Positions 39,918-49,900 of a stretch of DNA of 64,000 nt are shown piece after piece. Numbering within the stretch: the stretch's first letter is position 1; the number at the start of each line of letters is the position of its first letter. The notes beneath the pieces are model-generated. The model did no database searches. It saw nothing but the letters and a program-made list of their open reading frames with translations, and was not told where the DNA came from. Both the position numbers and the translations under genes were made by a program. This DNA comes from Kappaphycus alvarezii (lineage: Eukaryota > Rhodophyta > Florideophyceae > Gigartinales > Solieriaceae): positions 1,054,001-1,118,000 of the forward strand of contig NADL03000692.1 in the NCBI GenBank assembly GCA_002205965.3, read 5' to 3'.

Positions 39918-40530
39918 CTTTGCATTTCGCGCGGCATTCAGAAAGTAAATCGGGTTGAAGGCCATTACTCTCCTGTTGAAGGGAATAAGGGACTTCAAGA
40001 AGGTACCATCGAAAAAGTCGGACGCCCCGCTGCCTCCCATTGCTTGGATGTCCGGTCTCGTGCGATGGAGACCATAGAGTGGCTCTACGACGGAATGACG
40101 AGCAGCTCTTGCGAGGTCTTTTGCGAGAAGGGTGGCTTGGGGATCATGTCGGTTGATCTTGTGGGCTCCATGCAACCAGCACATGACATGATCTCCATGT
40201 ACATCGAGTGTTTCCAAGCAATTCGTTCGCGGGAATGGCGTGCCAGAGTGAAAAAATAGGACTTGACAGTAGTATTGAAGCCACACCGCGAATTCTCGAG
40301 GTCCAATGCTTGTCTGGAGTCCAGGGCATGGGGGACAATACAACCATTCCTTGGCTCCCGGGAGGGCCATATAGGGGGGAAAACGCCTGTTTCCTCGAAT
40401 CCCGAAGAGGAATTCGTTCTTTCACTGCTTCATGGATTGCGTCCGTCAACGTCTTTTGCGATGGTGTGTTTTTAAGCGAATTACACTGAACGGGATAATC
40501 CTTGACGGCAGGCAAGAGGTCGACCACCTC
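39918..40530 (-). pseudogene. Zinc-binding and RLE segment of A3
   Basis: Frames 40144-40533 and 39864-40370. LKNTPSQKTLTDAIHE and P-G-L-Q-T-S-I-G-P-R-E-F-A match A2. The C/H cluster follows (C-L-E-T-L-D-V-H-G-D-H-V-M-C), then LLAKDLARAARHSVVEP, R-T-R-P-D-I and D-F-F-D-G-T-F. The usual D-V-T reads D-G-T, so an active-site neighbour is altered. Confidence 0.7.
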
Positions 40531-40538
40531 CAATTATG

Positions 40539-40680
40539 TGGGGAAAAGGTTGGGGTGTTTTACTCTTGGAAGATATATCCGGTCTATCCATGGTTTTCCA
40601 GACAACCGCAATCAACTCAAAAAGGGGTATACCGACACAGTAGTTGGGAAGGAACTACGCTCCCTAAAATGTTACCTTCT
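40539..40680 (-). mobile_element. 142-bp tail-A insertion in A3
   Basis: Minus-strand sense: starts with the last codons of the family-A ORF, then the full tail A to GGGG. Flanks ATTATG (40533-40538 and 40681-40686) give a 6-bp TSD. On the right it meets repeat C (40687-40745). Confidence 0.6.
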
Positions 40681-40686
40681 ATTATG

Positions 40687-40745
40687 GGGGGAGGAGTGAT
40701 GGTGTCATTTACTTCGTCGTCTGACACTTCTAGCGGGGGGAATAT
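40687..40745 (-). repeat. Repeat C
   Basis: Minus-strand CTAGAAGTGTCAGACGACGA plus GTAAATGACACC and a C-rich run. It occurs also at 13394-13450 and 37462-37500. In two of three cases it lies directly 5' of a tail A. Confidence 0.55.
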
Positions 40746-40794
40746 AGACGGACGGCTACAAAAATGTCCCTGGATTCTCTTGGAGCATTTCGAG

Positions 40795-40861
40795 TTGTCT
40801 AGAAACCCATGGGATAGACCGGATATATCTTCCAAGAGTAAAACACCAAAACCTTTTCCCC
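40795..40861 (+). mobile_element. 67-bp tail-A insertion with 7-bp TSD
   Basis: Flanks TTTCGAG at 40788-40794 and 40862-40868. The insert begins TTGTCTAGAAACCC and ends CCTTTTCCCC. 40870-41180 shows no gene. Confidence 0.65.
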
Positions 40862-41189
40862 TTTCGAGAAATAATCTGCTGTGTCTAAAGATAGACGATA
40901 CCCCTTTCAAAAGCGGTCCAGCTTTTGAGCTTCAGGTATTAATCCTGACTTACTCAGATCTCCGGGTAGACCAGCCTGGTCATGGGATTGGAGTTCCCTA
41001 AGAAATGTATCGAGTATTTATATATTAGTAATGGGTAAAGCATGAAAGGGGGAAATGGGGGATTAATTTTCTGTGGTAGATATGTAGGTTGTTACCAAGT
41101 AAATCTGTACCGGAGCGTAGATACCGTATAATGGCCAAGCCAATTGTGAAACCGTACAATGCATCGAAAACTGTAGATGGCACTCCAAT

Positions 41190-41830
41190 CTACCAGAAGG
41201 TGGAAGGGAGGCCAGCCAGCAAACAAGTGGCATTGAAGGTTACTGTCAATGCGGAGTGCCGCTGTAAAAGAATGCCTCTAACCTTCGAAAACCGTTCCAT
41301 TGCGCGAGTGGCAACAGTTCTCGCGAGTTCCTTGACGACGGAGAACGCCGCCGGATGCCATTCTCCAAGCTTTGAGATGGGAACAGGAGCCAGCCTGTTT
41401 CTCCCAGGCAGCTCAGCAAGGAACCCGTGGTATTTCCGCTCCTTCCCTGTGTGGGCTGCGTTGAGGCCTGTGAGTGGGTTGAAAGCCCTGGCTCTTGCGT
41501 GGGAGGGGGCGAGCGGGTTGATGAAGGTTACGTCAAAATAATCCTTGCCACCGACAGTTCCCATCGCCCTGATGTCCGGCCTTGTCCTGTTTTGGTAGTG
41601 TAAACGAGGTTCAATGAATGGACGTCAGGCGGCTCTTGCAAGATCATTCCCCAGTAAAGTCACCTGGTTGTTGTGGCGAGTATTCCGCTCGCAGCCATAG
41701 CGACAATGTAGCAAGTGGTCCCCCTAGATATCCAGCATATCAGGACACCCTGCTTTGGGGCAAGGGGTACCTGGGGCGAATAAAGGGGTTTTGCAAAAGT
41801 ACTGGAACCACACGAAGAATTCTTTGCATC
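41190..41830 (-). pseudogene. Family-A RLE fragment (A4)
   Basis: The frame 41190-41564 reads GKDYFDVTFINPLAPSHARA, R-A-F-N-P-L-T-G-L-N-A-A and L-G-E-W-H-P-A-A. Upstream (41600-41830) the zinc-binding part is present but frameshifted. The ORF ends differently from other A copies (L-P-S-T-F-W), without tail A. Confidence 0.65.
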
Positions 41831-41844
41831 AAAGTGGTTAGGGT

Positions 41845-42100
41845 ATTCATCCTTCAAAAATAAAACACCCAAACCATACGGAAAGGTTCGTGGGGTTTTG
41901 ATGCAAAAGCACGCTGCAGCAGCCGTCATGTGCAATTCGGCCTGCTTGATGGCTGACCTAGAGGTGGCCTTTTAGGGGGCGTAGTTCCTCCCCAATCACA
42001 TCTCGGCACAACTTTTTGAGTCGATTGTGGTTTTCTAGAAAACTTTAGGATAGATCGAATGTATCTTCCAACAGTAATAACACACAAAACTTCCTCCTTT
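41845..42100 (+). pseudogene. Family-A end (A5): tail-A scrap, last codons, tail A
   Basis: 41845-41870 is the end of a tail A, fused to the last ~34 codons of family A (YGKVRGVLMQKHAAAAVMC) ending with the stop at 41973-41975. A full tail A follows to 42100. The fusion suggests a tail-A copy served as landing site or template jump. Confidence 0.6.
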
Positions 42101-42370
42101 CCGGAAAGCCAAGGAATCTACGACTAATGAATTCCAGTATAGTATAATACCCATACTAAACTTTCATTTTAGGCCATTTATGCGAATCCTTTGAGTATTA
42201 TAGGGGGGGAGTTTGGATCATTGTAATGTAGGGAACATGTGGTCAGTTGCATCCAGGCCGAAGGAAGTGCGTAACGCGTAATGATTTTTTTGGCGAACAA
42301 TCTTGAGCACAGAGAACCACTTTCAACATGCTAGTCGAACGCCTCGCTCCGCGATTTTTCAAATGACAGC

Positions 42371-42652
42371 TTACAGAGAAGCCTGAATCATGGTTTGAAG
42401 GCAATTAGTAAGACTCCTAACCTTGGCACCACTCGCAGTAAACCAACTTTTTTTGCACAGAAGTCTGAAAAGCTTTTCTGATGAACGTTTTACTTCGGCT
42501 TGTATACTTTCTACGAGACCAACATCATAAAAGAGCGGAGCATCTAGAAACAGCCGTCCTACATCTCTAATCATTAAAGCACCCCAAATTTTCCCGTACA
42601 AGTTTGGTTCATCTTGCACCAATGCAGGTACTAGATTAGACTCGTTTACCAA
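42371..42652 (-). CDS. Unrecognised ORF, 93 aa
   Basis: Frame with EPNLYGKIWGALMIRDVGRL, L-F-Y-D-V-G-L-V-E-S-I-Q-A-E and a lysine-rich end. Composition looks protein-like but I recognise nothing. It lies between family-A debris and block D2; the rest of 42100-42690 is empty. Confidence 0.25.
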   Translation of the reverse strand: MVNESNLVPALVQDEPNLYGKIWGALMIRDVGRLFLDAPLFYDVGLVESIQAEVKRSSEKLFRLLCKKSWFTASGAKVRSLTNCLQTMIQASL

Positions 42653-42689
42653 AAGTTTTTAGTTGACTGCGTTTCTGACTACACTCTGC

Positions 42690-43990
42690 TACAGCACAGT
42701 ACAGCGCATGCAGCGCTGTCTGCTAATGAGACAGCGAGTTGTGTTAGTAGGGGGGCTGTATGAATACACCTCCCTCACTAACACTACATGATGCCGTATC
42801 ATGACAGGCAACCGTCCTTCCTGTTGACGGCCTCGCTTCCGACAGGCCATCTCATGCGTGGTCGTCGTTCTCATATCCCGCCAGCATGCGCTTCCTCCAA
42901 TGCTGCCTCCTGTCCCTTATGTCCTTTGCTCCACAACCGTCACCCTGACTCTGTTTCTCGGTTCCACGTGGACATCCTGTCTTTTTAATCCGTTCCTTAC
43001 CCTGATCGTCCTTCAAGCCATTACTATCAGCGGCAAGTTTTCCATCCATTCCATGAGAAACGTCCAATCTAGTCTTAGACTGCTGAGACGTAACGTCACT
43101 AAAACCACTAGCAGCCTCTTCCCCTGCGACCGTCTTCTGACCCACCTTAGCCCTCCTCCTCTTACTCACACGTCCCACTGCCACTCTCTTTTGCGCAACT
43201 TTCGCCCCGCCAAAGAGGCGTTGCACATCGCCCGGCAGGAAGTCATGCCTCAGGAGCACATCCTGCTCGCCCTTGCAACAGGAGTCGGAAACATAGTGCC
43301 AACGGGCTTTGTTGAGGTTTGTGCGAATGTAGTCGTCGTCATCGTAATGGATAAAGAAGGTGGACCAAGTGGGGCGAACGGCGCGGGCTAGAGTGCCTCG
43401 GAAATAGCGTTTGCAAGTGGGCCAGTAGATGTCGACACGGTCATGCAATGCGGGTGGTTTCGGGGTAGTTGACATGGTAAACTAGGAAGATTTGCGATGG
43501 AAGGAATTGGTGTGGTTGTGGTGTTGGGAGGTTGGGAGACAGGAGAAGCGGAGTCTTCAAATTGTGGAGGTGCAGCTGCAGGTAGGCAAGGGGTAGGACT
43601 GGAATAGGTGCGTGATGGGAAATGTAGGCCTACATATATTCTGTAACTTTCCCAGCAGGCTGTGTAAAGTTTAATTCGGTGAAACGCTAAAAATTTCGGA
43701 GGCCCACTTTCAAGCCACAGGCCCAAGATGTGGACCAGGCGGTCCAATCACAACGTCAGGTGTCTCGCGGTGAGACAGGGAAGCAAATTTGGCCCCTCAC
43801 AGAACCGTCCGTAAAGGGCCGTTCGAACAAGTAGCAGTTTTGAAGGTAAAAGGCGCGATTACCTGTGCGACAGGGATTCGCCGGTTGAAGAAAGAATCCA
43901 GCGCAGTTCCAAACACCGCCGGCCCGAATTACCGAATTACACGAATTTCCAGAACTACTGTACTGTACATACTGTACAGTACAGTGCAAG
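42690..43990 (-). mobile_element. Repeat block D2 with Tudor-like ORF
   Basis: Second copy of the block at 13560-14880. It lacks the tail-B insertion and so gives its empty site. It is bounded by GTACAGTA-rich sequence near 42690 and 43965-43992, like D1 on its right side. A small inverted repeat (GTGTTAGT ... ACTAACAC) lies at 42735-42785. Confidence 0.6.
42852..43475 (-). CDS. Tudor-like domain protein, 207 aa (copy D2)
   Basis: The N-terminal ~90 residues match copy D1 almost completely (D-R-V-D-I-Y-W-P, STFFIHYDDDDYI, H-Y-V-S-D-S-C-C-K-G). The rest is a lysine-, glutamate- and serine-rich tail with many substitutions and indels relative to D1, yet the frame stays open. Both end at TGA. 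An open frame through indel-rich sequence argues for coding constraint, or recent common origin. Confidence 0.55.
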   Translation of the reverse strand: MSTTPKPPALHDRVDIYWPTCKRYFRGTLARAVRPTWSTFFIHYDDDDYIRTNLNKARWHYVSDSCCKGEQDVLLRHDFLPGDVQRLFGGAKVAQKRVAVGRVSKRRRAKVGQKTVAGEEAASGFSDVTSQQSKTRLDVSHGMDGKLAADSNGLKDDQGKERIKKTGCPRGTEKQSQGDGCGAKDIRDRRQHWRKRMLAGYENDDHA

Positions 43991-44147
43991 CTATTACGAG
44001 CTCCACTCAATTCTACGTTTCTATCCAGTCAATGCAGGCCACAATGGTATTCGCGCTCTAATTCTGACCCCTTCGCTCTTTGCCAAGCTTTGCAACCGCT
44101 ACCTGCTCTGAGTTACAACCTTCACGCGAATCTCACTAACCTCCACC

Positions 44148-44820
44148 GTGTCGCCCAGCATTGCAAACCTCCCTAAATCCTATTTGTACTGCCGTACAGC
44201 ATCTCCACTAGTCTTCGAGGGCTCTCGTCTCTGCCCGATGTGCGCGACAAGCTCGTCTCAGCACCTCCCCATGTTCGGCGCGCCTGTTCAGCTCGCCTCC
44301 ATCTGTAAAAGCGCGTTAAGGGCTGTGAGGCGGCGCAACCGGTTACGCAACACTCTATCCGTCAACTTACCAACCTGGTATTGGTCGAGCTCCACAGAAA
44401 TCCGGCCGAACTACGGAAACTCGACCTCTTCATTGATGACCCCGTCTTCACTCCCTCCACGCAGGGAATTGACGTTAATATCACCAGTCCTCACTCACGC
44501 ACCTACCGAGACCTCGCCGATGCGCGGACATCCGCGCTCGAACGCGAGATCCTGAAAAAGCACATCAACTACGCCCCCTATGCCGGTCTGAGGGCATCGA
44601 ACTGAAGCCCGTTGTAATTAATGTTTATGCCCAGATCGATATCTACGGCCACCAGCTCCCCCAGTATATCGCAAATTGCATCGCCGTGAGGGGGGGAAAT
44701 CAGCCGTGACGGAGTATTGCGCCCTCCGAACAACAATGTCAGCATTCGTGAAACGTTATACTGCCGCTATTATCAACCAGCACAAATTCAGCGCTGTTGA
44801 GCCGCACTAGATCCAGTAGG
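44148..44820 (+). pseudogene. RLE domain of a third non-LTR type
   Basis: Two frames. A C/H cluster reads R-L-C-P-M-C-A-T with a following S-Q-H. In the frame 44381-44605: L-V-E-L-H-R-N-P-A-E-L, D-L-F-I-D-D-P-V-F, GIDVNITSPHSRTYRDLA and E-R-E-I-L-K-K-H-I-N-Y. A one-base shift leads on to Y-A-Q-I-D-I-Y-G. The D...D-V-N-I-T-S-P and E-x3-K-H spacing equals families A and B, but residues differ widely. Confidence 0.65.
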
Positions 44821-44875
44821 ACCGCAAGGTCTCACACTGCATTTGAATAAAAGTTCACCTCTTCCCCAACTTGCA

Positions 44876-44996
44876 GCTTGCTGTGCACCACCCTACTTCC
44901 TTCCCCATTACTGTGTCGGTATACCCTTTTTGAGTCGATTGCGGTTGCCTGGAAAACCATGGGATAGATAGGATATATCTTCCAACCTTTCCCCCG
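44876..44996 (+). mobile_element. Tail-A insertion (121 bp), candidate TSD
   Basis: Contains most of tail A but lacks the AAGAGTAAAACACCC part. Flanks ACTTGCA at 44869-44875 and 44997-45003 could be a 7-bp TSD. The first ~25 bases match tail A poorly, so the edges are uncertain. Confidence 0.5.
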
Positions 44997-45207
44997 ACTT
45001 GCAATGCAGACCCAGCACACAAACGTTACTTCTACTCCACACCTACATTCTTCCAACTTCTAGTGACTTTCACTAGAGACCACAATCCATTTCGTCCTCT
45101 GTTTCACGACACCACCGCGTGCGGGGCCCTGAATTCGTAAAACTTTGTATTGTAATAAATCAAAGCCCATCCTACTACACCCGACAGTAAAAAATACAAT
45201 CCCCGCA

Positions 45208-45650
45208 TGTTATATTAGGGATAGATCTCCCTAGAATGATATTCCCAGGGCCAATTATCCAAAGATGGAGGTGTTGCAAGCGAGAAGAGTGCTACTGAAG
45301 TATGATTGTGGGAATGAGAAGAGACAAACCAGGACGGGGCGCCGAGTGGCTACAAAGGAGTAAAGAATGAGCAGCTTCTGCCATCTACGCTGAGGGACTA
45401 GTGTTGAATAATTGTTTCTTAGAGTGGAAGCAGACTTTCAACCTCTGAATCATCTGGCCCTGTATTTGAAGTTGTCTCCCAATTTTTTTGCCCTTTCCTG
45501 GCGAAAGCAGTCTGCCCAGCTCATCTATACTTTTTTCGCAAACCCCAAAGTATCAACCAAATATACTAAATACTATAAAATTCATTCAAAAGAATCGTGC
45601 GGACGAGATCGACCAGAGGAAAATGTTATCAAAATAAGTATCTAGATGCA
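45208..45650 (-). repeat. LTR remnant (L6) of the Ty3-like family
   Basis: Begins TGTTATATTAGGGATAGATC (compare TGATAGGGGTAAATC) and continues through GGAGGTGTTGCAAGCGA and the damaged TATA segment near 45525. The upstream U3 match extends to about 45640. No acidic ORF seen. The frame 45686-46120 beyond it has no recognisable motif, and 46120-46690 is empty. Confidence 0.6.
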
Positions 45651-46689
45651 CCCTTGGAGCTCCAATCCACCAGAATATAATTAAATTGATACTTATATTG
45701 TGTTACACAATTGAGCTTACTGTTGTATCTTCGGGAAACTTAGCATTTACTGTACTCAATTATTGCCAGCTTGTTAAAAAAAATAGTGCCATAATTCTTT
45801 CATGTTGGCACGATAAAAAACATCACATTCATCTCGCCATGAATTTTCATTCTTGTCCAACTTCATTGTATATCAACTCCTCCAGCAGCAATCACTTAGA
45901 AACTGCCCATCTTGCCTATCTGCCCATCTACATGGAGACTTCATCCACCGAAATTACCCAAACTCTTCCCTTCCCACTACAAAACCCTTACCCGACACAC
46001 CTTGTCCCGAACCAATTCATCCACTACCAACCACGACAACGCTTAACAGTGCCCAAAGCCCAGAAAATCAAGAACATTAGCTACCCAGCCTCATCTCCTT
46101 CTGATCCCGTACTACCTTGAACAAAGTAATCTCAAAGGCTCTACTTCTAAAACATTGAAATATCCTAAGTTTCTTCCTGTACGTTCGCTCCTGCACAATT
46201 TTTCGATTTGGCCACCACTCGGAAACATTGTGGTGGCCATGGCTCGTACTCTTGCCGTGGTCTGTGCTTCTTTTCAAACAGATGGTAAAACACTCGCACG
46301 CCGGCCGAGCCAGAGGGAAGACGGCGCTTTTGGTTAACGGTTAAAAGCGCTCTAGACTACTTTTTGGAAGGTAAATTTTATGTGAAAGGACTGTGATTAT
46401 CAGGGGCAGGTTTTAGTGATTTAGATTTCCAAAAGATGGCGTTTAAATCGCATGAAGTGATGGGCATCATACTCGCAACATCACTTTTGGTTGATAAATA
46501 AAGTCGTATGAGGGGCTGCTTCGAAAATTTTGGGTCCTTGTTTTGTATATCAAATGTAATGGATTTGTTTCTGTTTACTGCAACCAGCGTCAAATATCGA
46601 GTCTTATAAACGTGATACCGAACAAATATGATGTATCACAAAATGGTGATAGGGTAGAACTGGCTTCAACAGAAAAGGAAACAACAAGA

Positions 46690-46945
46690 ACGGAGATGAA
46701 AGCTGTTAGTGGCGACTAAATTTCTAGCAGTGGACGTTACTGGACAAGAATCAAGAGGAAAAAAGAAAGAAGGGTTGCTGTTGTAGTAATAAGTTCTAAT
46801 GAAGCAGGCTCTTCCACGTTTATTAAAGGCTGAAGAGCTCATAATAAGTTTTTGGTCCGAGATTGACTCCCAAATTTCCTTCAATCTCACGGAAGAGGCA
46901 GTTTATTCAGCTCATATATAATTTTTTCGAACTAAAATCTCGATG
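46690..46945 (-). repeat. LTR remnant (L7), diverged
   Basis: Shares the block ending TTCAGCTCATATATAAT with the TATA region of other LTRs (minus strand) and a GGTCCGAGATTGACTC stretch equivalent to the hairpin region. It is more diverged than L6. Confidence 0.5.
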
Positions 46946-46949
46946 AAGA

Positions 46950-49900
46950 TACTTAACTCACCAAAAGATATTGAAAAGGACTTCTTCTGTTCGAAGATGT
47001 TTCCGAAAAAATACTTTACAGAACTTAAACAATTCCACTACATACAACTTTCTTCCCCCAGATCAGACCCTGCCAATTACTTCAAGAAACAACGAGTACA
47101 TATATAGCCCCTAATTTGTACGCGTGAGCTGCTTCAGATTGCTCATAACTTTCTGCAATGAATACAGATTAGCTGATGTCTCTCTAAACGTATACATGAT
47201 CAGGACCAACTGGTCAGTCCAGCTCATTCCTCCCCCTCTCGTATGAACCGATTCGACACCCCTTATTAATCTACGTGCTCCCTGACTTCCTCTTCTTCAT
47301 CCTTGGGCACTTTCTCGTCCTATTATCCTTCGCTTGATTCACAGGAGACATCTTGGATCACCAACTCCCCGACGCTCTGCGCAGCCTTAACATCCTCCTT
47401 TTCGAACCCATATACCTATCTCTTCTATATTTATCTCAAAAAGATGCCAAGGGACGGTTTATTTTAGGCACTGTCTCGTTTTCCGACGGATGCTGTCCAA
47501 AATGTCGGTCGGGTCCTACGTGAATAGTGGAAAGACGGTAGCGAGATAAGGATGATGGGTTTTTGAAATAAAGGGAAGGGCAAAGTCCGTTCATGATGAC
47601 TTTATAGAGTGACGGAGACTGTTTAATTGTTGTCATAGGGCCGCGCACGAATTTTTGCTAGCACTTGGATTGTTTAAATAGCACTATCATTTTCGTATCT
47701 ACAGGGTTGCTGAATCAAAAAGCAGGCCGAAATTTGCTTTGTGGCGCACATTAGCGGATAATACCTCGCATGTGCTAATTTATTACTGGAATAATGTGTA
47801 TGAATCTTAGTTATGAACTATTGTATTTAGGGTCATAAAAGATCAAATAAACAGAAAGAATAAATTAATAATGGAAAGAAAAATGTTGGTCACAAAAAAG
47901 GTAAAGAACAAATAAAACTGTACCGAGAGCCAGAAAATACCTCGCGCAAAAGAAAATGGAAAGTATTAAGAAAATCAGAATAGGGAAGAATTTCTGTGCG
48001 CAAGGAGAATTTAAAGGAGAAAATGCCCAGCGTTTAGAAAAAAGTCCTCGATTTTCTTACTTGACAGATGGCTAAGGGTGAAAGCATGGAGACCTGCCGT
48101 CTTGTCCTGTGCATTAAATCCATCGGTAGTTGGGTAACATATATTAGTTTGTTTTGATTTTTCTCATGTTAGGCTATGTATAGTGGTACCACCTCAGCCT
48201 TAGTTAGAGGACAGAAGAAAATGGGAGAAATGGTGAAATTTAGTTAGAGAATAGGTGCGGAGTTTTTGGAAGTGGGTAGATCCCTACATTGCCTCGAACT
48301 GAAGTTTTCGTCTTGTTCCAGTACCAATCTTCACTAATGACGAGCTGCATCTTGAAGCACAGGCCATAGCCAGAGACGTTGCGTGGAACATGGAGTTTCT
48401 AGCTTTAATAACACAGGTTATGCTGCGGTAGCAATGACAGGCCGAAAAACACCTTACAAAGGTTACTTCAAATGTTCAATGCCGGGCTCTCGCAAGTCTT
48501 CTCGTACGAGCAAAATCCTGATCAGGATTCTATTATGCGGACAAAAGAAACCGGCATTTGTAATCTATTTTCATGCCCTATAATTTCCTCCTCCGGAATT
48601 TATATAATCTATTCTCTCCCTAATAAATGATTTCTAGTGTACAATTTACAAATAAACTATACTATTCCGTTAAAAACGGCACAATTGCAGGACTCAAACC
48701 TTGGCTCCGCTCGAGTTAAAGCAATCATAAATTGCTCTTTTTCCATATAAAGGGGTGTTTAATTATGAGCCAGGTATGACATTCTCGGTGTATCATTGTT
48801 CAAAACTGCTTTGGAGATCATTTCTAACCAGTCGGAACCCTTTCATATCCCTAAAAGTACCGTTTTGGATGAAAAATTACCAAAAATACAGAGAAATATA
48901 GAATAGAAGAGGGTAATTTTCTGTGAGACATACGTTTACTGACCCACTGTTAATTTGGGATTTGGATGTTCCTAGAAATAAATAAGCGTATTTGAGACAG
49001 TTAAATCCTACTTCACCAGAAAATTTGCCTTCAGCTAGAAAGCTTGCTACTGGGGCCTACTTAAAAATACAAAAATAAAACTGAAGCTTCACTTGTTTCC
49101 GGGAGCAAGAAGCTGAGACTAATGTCACATAATTATTTAAATGAGATTCGAGAACATACAGTAAGCTATAAAATAGAGAAACCTTGTGTAATTTATCTTC
49201 ATTTTTCCTACTAAATAACCTCAATCGTTTTTTTATTCTTTACTAAAGTTCGCTCCATCCTTGTCACCTATTGTCCAACTCTCCAAAATGATGGGATTGC
49301 TAATCACTTACGCTCTTTTAGTCAGAATTTGCGGTCATTAATCGGTCTCAGTATGCTAGCACTGCGTTAAATTTTGGAATTCGGTGTGGTCCACATTTTC
49401 GGCTCATTTCTGAATGGCGAGGAAGGGTGTATGTTGGTCATGTTTGTAGATACGTAAGATACACGTGGGTATTGATACTGTTGTTGATAGTCAAGGGAAG
49501 CTAAAACTTACGCAGTTATAGTTTCAAGCTGTACAATCTATTACTTATATGCTATCTTCGAGTAAAACTATAAAGCCTTTGTGTGATTGTGGTTGGAGTT
49601 CGGAATTAGATACGAGGAATAGAGTTGCTTACATTTACGAGTCAAGGTAGACCGCAAATGCGGTGTGCTGACGCATAAAGCACATCTTAGCGGATAATAT
49701 TTTCGCAAGATATGGGATATATTGGAACTGTATATTATATCAATAATTTTTTTATTTTTAGATTTCCTAAAGAGAGGCACTTTTTAGCGACAAGCTTTAG
49801 AGTTTCGTCAAGCTCAAAACACCCAGCAACATAACCATCATTTTAAAACTTTCATATGAATGATAAAAGAATGGTATTGATAATTTTATGCTAATCAAAT

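Larger units (their letters stand above)
38250..40545 (-). mobile_element. Family-A non-LTR element (A3), split by a solo LTR
   Basis: The minus strand reads RLE-A from 40530 to 39918, is interrupted by an LTR (38626-39917), then resumes at 38625 with C-A-E..R-R-Y-Q-S-F-I-A-T, G-G-W-H-P-D-A-C, and tail A at 38345-38255. Upstream, near 40539-40680, another tail A is inserted. The host sequence, element A3, is thus older than both insertions. Confidence 0.75.
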
